Assembly (NCBI GenBank): GCA_022497155.1 | Contig: MU385736.1 | Location: 310,001 to 374,000 of the forward strand | Origin: Whalleya microplaca | Lineage: Eukaryota > Ascomycota > Sordariomycetes > Xylariales > Xylariaceae | Reading direction: 5' to 3' | Length of the DNA: 64,000 nt | In this document: positions 46,234 through 58,387 of the stretch, piece after piece | Numbering within the stretch: the first letter of the stretch is position 1 | Layout: the number at the start of each line of letters is the position of its first letter | The notes under the pieces: generated by a model | The model's input: the letters and a program-made list of their open reading frames with translations, nothing else | What the model was told of the DNA's origin: nothing | Databases searched by the model: none | Position numbers and translations under genes: made by a program

Positions 46234-47862
46234 TCGGCCTGCCGTACTTAGGAGCTTCAGATGGGCGTCTTGTGGAAATCGACTTGAGTCATTGTGTTAT
46301 GTTAAAAGGTGTCATCTGATACACCAATACCTGCCTTGGAACCTCGGTTTATTACTACTACCTACTCAGGTACTATCATCCATAAGCCCATAACCGTTTA
46401 ATATTTAAAGAATAATCTTCAAATACAGATTCGATCTCAAGGTCAATATGGCAATTATATATAGGAATTATAGACAGCCTGGAGCTGTAAGCTGCTTATA
46501 TCCGATAGTTGTGTTTCTACATAACTATTCTTTTTAGTCTCATACATGTACAGTGCGCTCACCACTTTATTTATATAACGCGTACTGTATTTCCGATTCG
46601 TCCCGCGCGGGAGCTTCCAGGATATGGCTGGTTGGCGAGCGCAGCCAGCTCAGCAGCACATGAATTGTTCACACTTTAATCTGTACCTAGGTAGTCGCGT
46701 GTACATATAAGTACAGGCATCAAGACCTGGGCAAAAAGAGATACACATTGATAACTCACCTGTTCAGTACACAATAATAATTATCCCCATGACATAAGTG
46801 AATTCAATTTGTAAGCTTGGACAGATTACGGCAGAACTCTTTTGAAACTACATAGTAAAAGCCAGGCTTTGTACGACAAATGTGTAGGTATTATTCGTCA
46901 AGATCTTCCATCATACAGATCTGTATCTACCTACATGGAAGTACCTCGATACCTAAGGTGGCATTCAGGTACTTCGGGTCGCTTCCACAGTTTGACGTGT
47001 TCAGGTCCAGCTGATGCGGTCAGCCAATCCCTGTGCTTTTTTTTCTTTCCCTCCCCCGCTGCCCGCCCGCCGCTGGTCCATGTAGCAGCAGCAGTTCTAG
47101 TCAATGTGCAAGTTGGGACTCGACCTCGTTCAATAATACTTACAACAACCAGACACAGCCAGACAACCTTTTTTTTTTCTCACCAAGCATCGAGCAAGCA
47201 GAGGAGGGCTCAATATTGACACAGTATCGTCCTCGCATAGTTCCCGAAGAGGCACTACTAGAGCTGGCAGTTATCGGGATTCTATCACCACCAACACACC
47301 ACCAACAGTACACACAAACATCGACTTGCGCCCAAGCTGCCAAGCTGCACCGCAATTCCTAACTCTGTCTCGGCCTCTATCTGAGGTCTCTGTTCCTGTG
47401 CCTCTCTCTCTCTCTGACTCTTTGGCTGTGAATCGAGATCAGCTTGCATGCAATCATCCGCACTCAATAGCAACACAGCAACGCACCTAACTAGGCCATC
47501 CAGTCAGTCGCTGATGACTGCTACCTTTACGGTGCTCTTATAGGATATTGCTACTCCAGTACTGCTGTTGTAAAGCAGTGTTTTTCCTTTTTTTCCTTTT
47601 TTTATTTCTACAATTGTTCACGGAATCAGGGCACAATACATAACCGTGCTGTGGAGCTCTTCGTCAACTCTTCACCGACCACCGCACCTCCAGGATCGGC
47701 ACGCCGCCCATTAATCAAGCCTCCTCGGCCACAAACAGCTCACCGTCCGACTTCTCACAACCAGCTCCGAGCCAGATCGTCACCATAGAGGAGTCCGCCC
47801 TGCCCTTGATCGCTCGTTTCCCCCCTCTTTTCCCCTTCCGCTGAACTGAACCAATCTTCACG
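46234..47862. other. Gene-free stretch of 1.6 kb
   Basis: AT-rich to about 46.9 kb, then sequence with T runs (47039-47046, 47170-47180, 47580-47610) and a CT-rich leader up to the ATG at 47863. This probably includes the promoter and long 5' leader of the next gene. No coding gene is supported. Confidence 0.45.
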
Positions 47863-49727
47863 ATGCCCTGCTTCAAGGGCATCGCAGTGAGCATCCATGC
47901 GAACTCTGCCCCGCTCCCGGAATATGGCATGCAAAAACAATCGAGACTCTCCCGTATCAGCACATACATACCGGTTCCGCAACCTCAGCTCAATCCCGAG
48001 ACCTCCAAGCACGAGGCAGCCAAATTTGCCATTTCCATAACCCTGCTGACCCCCGGCCATCCGATTCCCTATACAACGCCGAAGGCCACCACCGCCAATC
48101 CCTACCCCAAACCCCTCTACGCCGGCCCGCTGCCCTCGACGAGCTCGGATCCCTCCAAACATGCCAACGCTGTTACACCCTACATCCCCATGACGAATTC
48201 TGAAAACGAGACAATCGCCGCTTATATCTACTTTGACGGTCGGGCCAAGGAGGAGGTCGCCACGCTACTGCGGCCTGGAGAGGAGACCTGGGTGAACAGC
48301 AGATGGGTCCAGGTCCCTGAAGTGGAAGGTGGCGGCCTTGCCGAGAGGGAATTCCTCTTCCGCGAGGTTGGCTTGGAACGATGGCTGAATGGTCTCGATC
48401 TGCAGGGCCACGATGCCGCCGAGAAAGTTGAGAAGAGGAGACAGAAGTTCGAGAGGCGCCACCGCCGCCAAAAATCATCGCGTCAACCTGGAGATACCGA
48501 TATAGAGAAGCCCAATCGCACCCGGGATACCTTGAGATACGGCCCAGATGAGCAACAACCGCTAGGGAGTCCCGACGACTCGGACGGCGACTCCATGTCT
48601 GACGACGACGAGCCGCCGGAGGCTACCGGCCAGATCAAGGTTGCTATGTTCCGTGTAATCGCTTCCGGCGAGATCAAGAAGGGAGAATATTCACCCCAAT
48701 TCGATGCTCATGACGATGACGACGAGAGTGATGGCGGGAACAAGGGGGGTAATAATGGAACGATCGACGCCGATGTCGAGCATACCACTAGTTTTGCTAA
48801 GCCGAAGACGCTCGATCCTAAGACGATCTCTACCCAGACGGTGACGGGTATTGACGGCCCGGACAAACCCTATGCAGTCTTCACCTTCTTCTACCGTGGT
48901 CAACGTGGGGCACTCCTTCATAATTAACTTGGGATCACTCAGTACTAATGTGTATACAGGCCAACTCGCCAAGATGGGTCTAAGCCCAGGAACGAAAGCG
49001 GATCAGAAAACCCCGGGCACAAAACGACGATCGACCCAGCTGGATTTCTCAGGTCTTGGCCCACTCAAGTCTACGGGTACCGTAGGATTTTCCGCATTCC
49101 GAGATCAGGGCGCTGAGGCTGCTCAACGGCGTAAGGCTCGACGGAAGAGCAACGGCAACACTACCGGCGCTGTCATGGATGAGGATAGCGACGATGACGA
49201 TGACGAGGTTAACCCTCTCGCCAAGATGGACGATACAGACGATAAGGTCGCCCAGACCCATCTAGGGCCAGAGGATGCCAAGGTTGCAGGGGAGCTACAA
49301 GCAGGTATAGATCGAATTCGGGTAAGCTCTCTTGATGTTCTTATTCATTACATTCCTATTTCCTCTAACAACATTACCATAGCTTAAGCGACAGCACTCT
49401 GCAGAGCCTGACAGCTTGATGGCGTCGGGCTCTCGAAAATCTCCCAGCGCGGGTCCTACCGCCAGAGAAGCAACCCCTACAGAATCTACCTCAAGCAGTC
49501 GACCCGTCCTGGACTCGGTGTCGAACTTACTCTCCTCAGCTTTTACCGAAGAATCATCTATCGGAAGTCCTCTGAAGAAACAACGGGCAAATGGAGACGA
49601 CGAACCGGTAGACCGTTCAGCAAACTTCCCCACCGCCTTAGGTGATGTGCTAAGCAGGGCGGCTGCGGAGCAACAGAAAAAGGAAGCACAGCCTCTACCC
49701 AAGGAAATCGAGGACGAAGAGCTTTAG
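47863..49727 (+). CDS. DUF7918-like acidic protein of unknown function
   Basis: Three exons: 47863-48898, 48960-49321 and 49383-49727, giving 580 residues. The first donor could instead be at 48905; both keep the frame. The N-terminal block (MPCFKGIAVSIHANSAPLPE, VTPYIPMTNSENETIAAYIY, FDGRAKEEVATLL, VQVPEVEGGGLAEREFLFRE) resembles the fungal DUF7918 domain. It is followed by KVAMFRVIASGEIKKGEYSP and AVFTFFYRGQ. A basic stretch (KRRQKFERRHRRQK) and several Asp-rich stretches separate the parts, and the C-terminus is Ser/Thr-rich with a possible nuclear signal (PLKKQRA). No signal peptide or membrane segment. Function is unknown; composition suggests a nuclear protein. Confidence 0.75.
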
Positions 49728-51111
49728 ATATCCCTCTCCCCGACTTCCATGATACACACCTGTCGTTCTCCCGGCCACGTCGCAAGCGGCGGCCCTGACG
49801 ACACAACGCCATATGGCGAATATAGAGTCTATGAATTTCCTTAAACACAACTTTGTCTCCAATACGGACTTGGTCGGAGGCAATCTGTAGCACTATTCAC
49901 CAATCATGGGCACTAGTTGAGATACCTGAATGATTCGAAACTGCCAAAGAGCAATAGAGGGAATTCAGGGGCGGCCCATACCTAACTAAGCCAAACACTT
50001 TCACGCCAAAAAATATTTCTCAATAGAGTAATCAAAAGCCCAAATGAAGGAATTTCACACGTCAAAAGAGCTTCGGTGACGAGATCCTCGGGGCAGTGAC
50101 CACGCAACATGTCAGCATGTTTTTCTTTTTTCAGCACCAGCTATAACACATCGGGTTTCCCGCGATCAGGGGCTTGTATCGCGAACCATCAGTTCTACTC
50201 CGGTACTAGGTAGCATCCGTATGGGAAGCCCGAAACAAAGGGGTGGAAGGGAGGTTAGACTTGGACAACATGGAGGGAGGGAGGGAGGAAGGAAGGCCGG
50301 GATTTGGTTCGTTTTATCTTATGTGTGTGTGGAGTTGAGAAAGAGAGCTTCAGTGAGAGAGCGATTAGGGTGACTAACTGACCGGCGATCGCGCAACAAC
50401 AAACTTCTTTCCTCGGCGTGGTTGTCGTTGTAGAAATACCCAAAACAAAAAAGAAGCTCGGTGGGCGGACGGACGGGCGAGAGGGCAGACAGATCCCAAT
50501 TGTAGGAGAGAGAGAAATGGGGACTACGAGGCATCACCGTGATAAATTCGTCAATGTGCGAATTCCAATGGCAGTAAAGGAGACTCCTATTCCTCTCCCT
50601 CTCTCGCACGTGGTGTGTGGTGGGATCGGGATCTGGTAGAAGAAGAACTGGGTAACTCGCCGTCGCCGCCAGTAATTATGTAGCACAGAATTGATTGATC
50701 AATCAAATACGCAATACTCTCTTCTCTTTTTTCATGATTTCGCTATTGTTCTTGTTCTGTCTTTTCTTGGTTTCGTTGAATGTATGCACGAGTGCGGCAG
50801 GCTCTGGTGGTTATGCATGCGGTGCTACTGATACCCGTGCCAGGGGTGCGAGATGTTTATCTATAAGGTATCTTTCAAATGAGGGGCTCGTTTGCTATCT
50901 TAGTAGGTTGTTACGCTGGGCTTAACTAAGTAGAGAGCATCATTATCATTATCATTATCAAGAGAACAATTGTTATTTTGGTAACAAACCGGACCGGGCG
51001 GTTTTTAATGTAGATACGTTCAAGGAGCCGCTCATTTTGACGGGACTAACGATTTCCCTATAAACCTACCTAATTACCTACAACTACCACCACAAATCAC
51101 AAGCCCGTGTG
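49728..51111. other. Gene-free stretch of 1.4 kb
   Basis: It holds the 3' flank of the DUF7918-like gene and the promoter region of the serine hydrolase. An open stretch from an ATG at 50734 begins like a signal peptide (MISLLFLFCLFLVSLN) and could be a distant first exon of the hydrolase. A short ATCATT repeat lies at 50938-50960. No independent gene is supported. Confidence 0.4.
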
Positions 51112-53632
51112 ATGATGGGTACGAGACGCCTCCTCCTCTTCTTTTTATTCCTCTCTCGCTCCTATCTGTGCTAAGTCAGTTGACGGCGGTCCTAGCGCAA
51201 GGGAATGACGAAGCGCTAGACTCGCAGACGCAGAAGGTGCTGAGCGGTGTTGGCGATGAGGGAAACGAGGGGGCAAATCCGCTGCGCGATGACAAATTCC
51301 GCGCCTTTATCCTCGACGGGCTGGAGCGCTGGCATGTCCCCGGCGTCGCTGTTGCCGTTGTGGACGGAGAGAGGACTTGGGCTGAGGTGAGTTCGTTGGT
51401 TCGGTGGTGGTTTTATGCTAGATGGGAGGTAGGGTGCTTCTACCTAGATCTGGAGAAGATATTCAGGGGCTAGATCACGTACGACTCTGATAGGGGTCTC
51501 TCTACTTGAGATATTTGATGCTGTTTGAGTTGAGAGAGATTATACTAGCTGTTATGGCACAGCAATGAGTATACTCCGATGGACTGACGAATATCGATAG
51601 GGCTACGGCATGGCTTCGTTCCCCGAGACCCCCGTCACGCCAGATACCCTCTTTTATACGGGCAGCAGTAGGTTTTCCGGATTTCTATATTCCCTATTTC
51701 AGCCCATAGCAGGAGCCCCCGTTGCCTAACTGATCTCTCCGGAGTCTAATTTCCAAGACTTTAAAGCTTCTCCCCCCTGAAATGATCTGAAGATCTGCCC
51801 TTACTAACCCCCGTTCTTGCACACCCACAGCAACCAAAGCCTTCACAGCAGCAATAGTCTCCCTCCTGATCGCCTCCGGCAACCACACCATCCCATCCCC
51901 CTCCTTCCCCTTCCCCTCCACCTCGCCCCCATCCTCCTCCTCCTCCTCAGCACAACCCCCCTTCACGACCCCCCTATCCTGGCGCACGCCCCTCTCCCAC
52001 CTCCTCCGCGACGACTTCGTCCTCGCGCCAGGCCACGAATGGGCGAACGCGCACCTAACGCTCGAGGACGCGCTCTCGCACCGCACGGGCTTCCCGCGCC
52101 ACGACAAGGCGCTCGCGCATCCGACGCACCCGGGCCCGCTCGCCGGCGTCCGCGAGGTCACGCGCAGCCTGCGCTTCCTGCCGCCCGTCGCGGAGCCGCG
52201 CGTGGCGTGGCGGTATTGCAACCTCATGTTCATGGTGGTCTCGCACGCGGTGCAGACGCTGACGGGGGAGGCGCTGGGGGTCGCGCTGAGACGCGAGATC
52301 TGGGGCCCGTTGGGCATGCGGGCTACGTTCCTCGGACTCGGGGATGCGCTGGGGGGTGGAGGAGGGGTGGGGGAGCTGGCGGCGGGGTATTATTGGGATT
52401 ATGAGGGGGAGCGGGGGGTCCGAGGGGGGGATAAAGGGGGTGAGGATAGGGATGAAAGAAAGGGTAGAGGAGGCGGGTTCACCAAGGTCCCGCCCGTGGA
52501 CCTGGACGTCGCGAGCGGTGCCGGGGGCGTGATCAGTAATGTGCGGGATTACGCGCGGTGGATCCGCTGTCTCGTGCGCGAGGACGCCCCGTTGACGAAG
52601 GAGGGACATTGGGAGCTGAAGGCCGCGCGCGTGGTGTTGCCGCCGGAGAGCAGGGCGGGATTCGATGCGCCGTTGGCGTATTCGTTGGGCTGGAAGCTCG
52701 GCACCTATAAGGGACATCGGGTGTTTATGCATGGTGGCGGTAGTACGTATTTCCAGTTCTCCATTCCTTATGTCAGTCTGCCTTGGGGTCCTCATGTATG
52801 TGAGATGCCTTTGGAGTTGGGACTCCTAAGGGTGGGATGGGCCCGCGAAGCCTTCTGCAGTTGTCTGAAAGGTGGTAAGTATGTCATTTGCTGACGCCGG
52901 ATCACCTACAGTGGAGACACACGGAGCCGAGGTGTACTTCTTCCCGGATCTGGAGTACGGGGTCGTGGCGTTGGCGAACACGGCCGTAACGTCGAATTTC
53001 CTTGGTAGGGAGCTCGCGTGGAAGCTCATCGATGACCGGCTAGGCGTGCCGGAGGGTGAACGCTTTGATTGGGCAGGCCGGTGAGTAATTTTACTTGAAT
53101 ACATCGGAATACTCAGTTGGAGAATACTATCCAGTGATAGACTACGGAGGACTCGTTGAGGGCTAAAGCAGAATATCACAGGGCTAGGCAGAGCTTAGAG
53201 AGGAAACTCGCGGAGCCCAACACGGCCGTGCAGGAGCTCTATCCAGACCGCGCGGACCCTCCCCTACCGCGCCGCCTCCCACTCGAGGACTACTTGGGGA
53301 CGTACTTCCACCCGGCGTACCGCAACGTCAAAATCGAGCTGATCAACACGGGTGGGCAGAAGGACGGTAGTGGGAAAGCAACATCACCGCCGAAGCCGGA
53401 ACTAAAGGCCATCCGCAGCGACTTCGAGTGGCAGATGATCTTCAAGTTCCAGCACGTCTCGGGCGAGTTCTGGGCCGTCATCATCGACATGCTGAACACG
53501 CCCAACAGGCTCAACGGCCAGCTGGCCAGGGCCGAGTTCAAGATCGGGGTCCGGGGGAAGGTGGACGCGCTCGAGATGGAGTTCCTCGAGGATGGGAGCG
53601 AGGGATTTATCTTGTTTGAGAAGATTGCTTGA
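51112..53632 (+). CDS. Secreted beta-lactamase-family (class C) serine hydrolase; 5' end unresolved
   Basis: Exons: up to 51386, then 51601-51667, 51831-52739, 52912-53080 and 53161-53632. About 610-630 residues. Catalytic motifs of the class C beta-lactamase/penicillin-binding fold: the Ser-x-x-Lys is STTK (TGSTTKAFTAAI, split by intron 2), the Tyr-x-Asn is YCN (VAWRYCNLMFMV), and a HGG-type motif lies at MHGG. The C-terminus carries a separate beta-rich domain (YLGTYFHPAYRNVKIEL). Such fungal enzymes are usually esterases or peptidases rather than true beta-lactamases. The frame entering exon 1 reads a hydrophobic LTAVLAQG but has no in-frame ATG. The ATG at 51112 starts a good signal peptide (MMGTRRLLLFFLFLSRSYLC) but is one base out of frame. 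Alternatively a first exon at 50734-50781 could splice to 51180. Confidence 0.8.
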
Positions 53633-54826
53633 TATTGATGCTTGCCTTATGTGTATACTCAATTTACATATTAATGTAGGACGCGAGAACGTCCAAGGGG
53701 CAATGAAGTGATCGCCGGAATACTTCAGTGCCCAACGATGGATGAGTGGACGGAATGCAAACTCTCTAAATGTAGCACTTGTTTAAGGTAGCTAGAATAT
53801 GATGATTTTAAGTGGTCTCCCTATTTTGTGCTGTTGATTCGGTTCTATCTTACCTATGACATATTCACGAGTCAATATCAAGCAATATCAAGCGGTGAAG
53901 CGACATGATGCAGGGCGTCAGAGTAAGTTTGATGCAATGTATTTCGCATTACTATCTGGTATCTATCAATGATATGACAAACCAGTCATTGATTCCTATC
54001 ATAGCGAAGCATATAGACATCGACTGGCGGTGTGTATCGTAACAACAACAGCATCGAGAGTTAAAGTCCAGTCCAACCTCACCAAGACAGTAAACACCTC
54101 CACTGTGAGTGAAAGAGATCAACAGCCTATTTCATAGTTAGCAACACTAGAAATACAACTAATTGCTAGGAAGTAAAAGCGGCAATTGGGAATTGAGTCA
54201 GACTGTTGAGCTTGATAAATTTGGAGAATCAACATAGAGATTCAGTTGGCCGTTCTTAAGAAGTGTTTTGTCATCATTGAAAAGGAATGCAGACATAGGA
54301 AATATAGAATGTGATATACACTTACACTTGCTGTTGGTCTGGCAGGATAGACCAGACAATTCATCAGATGTTGACACTGCTGAAGAAAACATTGACTGAA
54401 GCAGGTTTAAAATTTTGGGAGAGAAACAAACGAAAAAAGAGGACCAAAGCCATGACGATGTGCTCCCCCACCCCTGTCGCCGTCACGTGCAAAGATACGA
54501 CCCACATTACTGCTAAAGTGCTAAGTCGCTCACTTGACCGAGTCGCCCAAACCTCCGACTCTCAACACCTCCAGCAGACTACCGACAATCCCATCCAACA
54601 TCACCCGACCGCATCTCCACTCTACCTCGGCAGCAACATTCACCTATAGCCACAGGTTGGCCAGTTTCTCCTCCAAGACCTACGTATCCGCGAACTACCT
54701 ATCAACCGAGACCTATCGAATTCCTCCTCTAGGTCGATCAATCCAGTAGACAACCAGAAGAAGAAGTAGACGAAGGCGGCAAATCGCACACCACCACACA
54801 ACCACAGAAGCACATCGTCCGCGATC
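53633..54826. other. Gene-free stretch of 1.2 kb
   Basis: 3' flank of the serine hydrolase and promoter/leader of the complex I subunit. Nothing coding is recognised. Confidence 0.5.
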
Positions 54827-55500
54827 ATGCCTCCCGTCCGACCCAGCACCGCCACCAAGGCCACGCGGGCCCTACAACAAGCGTCGACGACGGCGAGCAC
54901 CACCAGCACCAGCGCGCGATCGTTCTCCGCCACGTCCCGGACGGCCTCCTCCCACGGCCCGGACTACGACCCGCCGACGGGCTGGCTGTTCGGCGTCAAG
55001 CCCGGCGAGAAGTACCAGAAGGAGGGGTGGGAGACGCCGTTCTACTACGGCTTCTGCGGCAGCCTGGCCCTGGCCGCTGTCGCGTACGGCTTTAAGCCTG
55101 ATACCTCGTGAGTTTTGCCTCTTGTCATATTTCTTGCCTGGCTGCTGTTGGGGAGGAGTAGTATGCCCAGGGTTTGTGTCTGCGTATGTGTTATAGGACT
55201 GGTCACTGGATAGGGTGAGGAGAGAGGGGAGGGGTTAGGAGTTCTTTGGTGGTGGGGAGGTTAAGGTTGAGACCGGGGAGTGTGGAATGGATGGATGGTA
55301 TCAGGATGGATGGGGATGAGTCAAGTGGACTGCTGTCGTGGTTTTAGGGTGTTTTACTGGAGCAGACTATGCCTTGTGTTTTCGCTACATAAAGGATTGT
55401 TGCTAACATAATACTTCACAGAATACAGACATGGGCCCTCGAGGAGGCACGACGGAGGTTAGAAGCCGAGGGCATATTGGAGGACCCGGAGAAGAAGTAA
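54827..55500 (+). CDS. Complex I ESSS/NDUFB11-type subunit
   Basis: Two exons: 54827-55107 and 55422-55500, giving 119 residues, separated by an unusually long 314-nt intron. The first 45 residues are rich in Ala, Ser, Thr and Arg without acids, as in a mitochondrial targeting sequence (MPPVRPSTATKATRALQQAS). The mature part, DYDPPTGWLFGVKPGEKYQK, EGWETPFYYGFCGSLALAAV and AYGFKPDTSIQTWALEEARR, matches the fungal ESSS subunit of NADH:ubiquinone oxidoreductase. The subunit has one transmembrane helix in the inner membrane arm and supports assembly rather than catalysis. The reading frame across the intron restores the conserved DTSIQTWALEEARRRLEAEG. Confidence 0.93.
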
Positions 55501-55956
55501 AAGATCATCACGGGGTGTTTGATTAGACAGACTCACTCACTACCTATACATAAGAACCATGGAACGCTAGATCGAGACACAACTGTACATGACGGATTTT
55601 TCCCTTGCTGTGTGTGTATCCCCGTCCTACCTGGGACGCGGATCTTCGATTATAGAGTCATCATAGACCGGATCGCCTCCCACCGGTGAAGGGAGGGGCT
55701 TACAGCTTAAAACTACAATTGATTCCTTTTTGCAACGCCCATTGCTGACATGCTCATCTACACACTGTTAATCGGAATTGCAGGTATTTTTGAATGTCAT
55801 CTCTTTCATGATCTCTTTTTGTAAAGCAAGGTCAGGTATATACGCCCATGCGCCGGATCTATGCCGTCTATATGAAGCCTCCCCCGCCACCTCTCTCGCT
55901 CTCGGGGACAACAGAAAGTGCGGGACAACACAACTTCGCTCTTCTTTACCTCCTAA
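55501..55956. other. Convergent 3' region
   Basis: 0.46 kb between the stop codons of the complex I subunit (+) and the aminotransferase (-). No gene was seen. Confidence 0.5.
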
Positions 55957-57367
55957 CTAACAGACGTAGCTCCACTCGTGCTCCTCATCGCCGTACTGCC
56001 TGGCTTCCATCCACTCCTTCATGCGCAGGGCGATCTCGCCCGACTCCTCGTGCTCGCTGAGGCCGCAGTCGACCATGGTGCCCTTCCAGCTGATCTTGCG
56101 CACGGGGCTGACGATGGCGGCGGTGCCGGCGCCGAAGACCTCCATCAAGCGGCCGTCGAGCGAGGCGTCGCGCAGCTCGCGCATGGTGATCTTGCGCTCG
56201 GAGATCTTCCAGCCCTCGGGCGCGAGCTTCTCGCGCGCGAGCGCCAGGATGGAGTCGCGCGTGACGCCCTCGAGGATGGTGCCGTCGAGGGGCGCGGTGA
56301 CGAGCTCCTTCTGGCCCGTCGCGCGGTCCTTAAGCGCGACGAACAGGTTCATGGTGCCGACCTCGGTCACGTACTCCTCGGGCCCGAACAGCCACAGGTT
56401 CTGCTGGAAGCCGCGGCTGGCGGCCTCGAGCTGCGGCACGATGCACGGCGCGTAGTTGGCGCCGAGCTTCTTGTCGCCGACGCCGCCGGGCCACGCGCGC
56501 ACGGCGTAGTCGGTCGCCTCGAGCGAGACCGCCTTGAAGCCCGTCGGGTAGTAAGGGCCCACGGGGGATGCGATGACGTAGAGTAGGGCGGAGCCGGGGG
56601 CGCCGACGCCGAGGGTGCGCTGGGTGCCGATGAGCGTGGGCCGCAGGTAGAGCGAGTAGCCGCGCTCGTCGGGGATGAAGCGCTGCTCGAGCTTGGCGAG
56701 GCGCGCGATCAGCTCGATCAGCGCGGTGGGGGTGAAGGTGGGGAGGGCGATGCGGGCGGCGGACTTGTTGAAGCGCTCCATGTTCTTGTCCGGGCGGAAC
56801 AGGCGGATCTGCCCGTGCTTGTCCTTGTAGGCCTTCATGCCCTCGAAGCACTCGAAGGCGTAGTGGAAGACGCAGGTGGCCGGGTCGAGCGAGAGGTTCT
56901 GATAGGGCGTGATCGACGGGGCGAGCCAGCCGTCGGTGGCGGTCCACTCGATCGTCAACATGTGATCTGCGGTGGTAGTGCGATGTCAGTTACACACTTC
57001 AACACTGAAGTCGCCAAGCATGCTGTCACATATATATATATATAATAAATATGTATGTATCTCCAACAACACCACCAGGGAGCACCCTAGTAGTCGTAGT
57101 CGTAGTCGTAACACACGCACCTGTGAATTCTCGGCCGAAGACCAACTTGGCAGGATCCGTAAGCGTCTTAGGCGAGGTGGTCTTTGTGATAGATAGCTTC
57201 GTAGGGTCCAGGTCGAGCTGCTTTGCAGTGGACGCTGCCTCGGGCTTGATGCTGTACCACCGTGAGATCTGCGTGGCGGGCAGCACAGATGAGTGTGTCT
57301 GGGAGTAGCGCGCTGCGGGCGCTCTAAGAAGGGATCTCCCGCATCGTGGGAGAAGCTGTCGAAGCAT
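55957..57367 (-). CDS. Mitochondrial branched-chain amino acid aminotransferase
   Basis: Two exons: 57367-57121 and 56966-55957, giving 418 residues. The first 45 residues form an Arg/Leu-rich mitochondrial presequence ([20 protein letters not shown]). The catalytic body follows: [86 protein letters not shown] with the pyridoxal-phosphate Lys in [33 protein letters not shown] and [14 protein letters not shown]. It transfers amino groups between Val, Leu or Ile and 2-oxoglutarate in the matrix. Eukaryotic class IV BCATs have the same length and order. It is transcribed divergently from the SCYL2-like gene, with a C-rich repeat just upstream of its ATG. Confidence 0.95.
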
Positions 57368-57393
57368 TGTGTCTATGTAGAGCTAGAGAAGCT

Positions 57394-57420
57394 ACCTTTC
57401 CCTTTCCCTTTCCCTTTACC
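57394..57420. repeat. CCCTTT repeats upstream of the aminotransferase
   Basis: Three CCC runs spaced by TTT, flanked by CC at each side. On the aminotransferase sense strand this is GGGAAA repeated in the presumed 5' leader. Confidence 0.85.
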
Positions 57421-57947
57421 TTATGCTATAAGTTTTGCGACGGGCTCACACGCAGGTCCAGCCAAGGAACGACGATTTATACCAAGTCAGTACTTATGTA
57501 CGTATGTACGTATGTAAATACGTACGTAAAGAAAAAGAGTGTCCAGATATTCCTCAGCTCGAGCGCAATAATCAAGCGCAACCAAGGACCGGCAATTGGA
57601 CCTTTAAGAGGCGAATTGAGGTCCAGAGAATCAAAAAGAGCGGCTCCCTGTGTGGGTAATACTTCGCGCGGCCTGACTCAATGGAGAAAAAAGTGTTGAT
57701 AGAGCGATAGTGGGCTGAGTGTGTTACAGCTAGGGAGCCGGTGTCGGAGGGGTTGCAGCGAATTGGATGCGAATTGAATGAAGGGCGTAAGTACCTTGCC
57801 TAGGAATGGCAAGAGCTATCGGCGACAGCCAATCATGAGCGCGTATTACCACTATCTATGTTGTGGCTCAACATGTGGCTAGGTATCTGACAGTACCTGA
57901 GTACCTAGATACATACATACATGTATATGTGGCTCAAGCACTGACTT

Positions 57948-57974
57948 CACGGAGCACGGAGCACGGAGCACGGA
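57948..57974 (+). repeat. Four tandem copies of CACGGAG
   Basis: A 7-mer repeated nearly four times (last copy one base short) in the aminotransferase/SCYL2 divergent region. Confidence 0.85.
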
Positions 57975-58387
57975 TGGTGTCAGGGTGTCAAGCAGGGAGC
58001 TGCACCTTGGCGTCGGTTTTCGATGTGCAGGGGGCTCTCGGGGCTCATGTTGGACAAAAGTCAGCCTGTTCTTTTAGCACATTCGGAGGTCATCTTCTTA
58101 ATAATATACTGTACATCGACCAGAACTAAAGATTACGCAGGAGTAATTCACTGAGTAGAGAGGTCCTGTTGTGGCATATACGTCCATCCCTCTGGTCTGA
58201 GGTCGTCCACGAACAAAGCTTGGTTATCAGACCTGATCGCGTCGTATCGAGTCGAGCGTTGGGCACAACGAAAACCAAGAAACCACGAAACCTCGAAATC
58301 GACGTCGCATGACTCGCATGTCTCCCTCGTCGCGCAATACTACGATATGAGGGTCGCTACCTACTACACAACCCCCCGTCGTCAATC

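Larger units (their letters stand above)
57368..58387. other. Divergent promoter region with several short repeats
   Basis: 1.0 kb between the aminotransferase (-) and SCYL2-like (+) starts. It contains CCCTTT repeats (57394-57420), ACGTATGT-type alternating sequence (57495-57530) and a 7-mer tandem repeat (57948-57974). No gene is supported. Confidence 0.55.

Noticed and set aside
56330..56947. Long second-frame open stretch over the aminotransferase, and similar ones antisense to it
   Set aside because: They are shadows of a GC-rich coding exon. The BCAT frame has catalytic motifs; these are Arg/His-rich nonsense.
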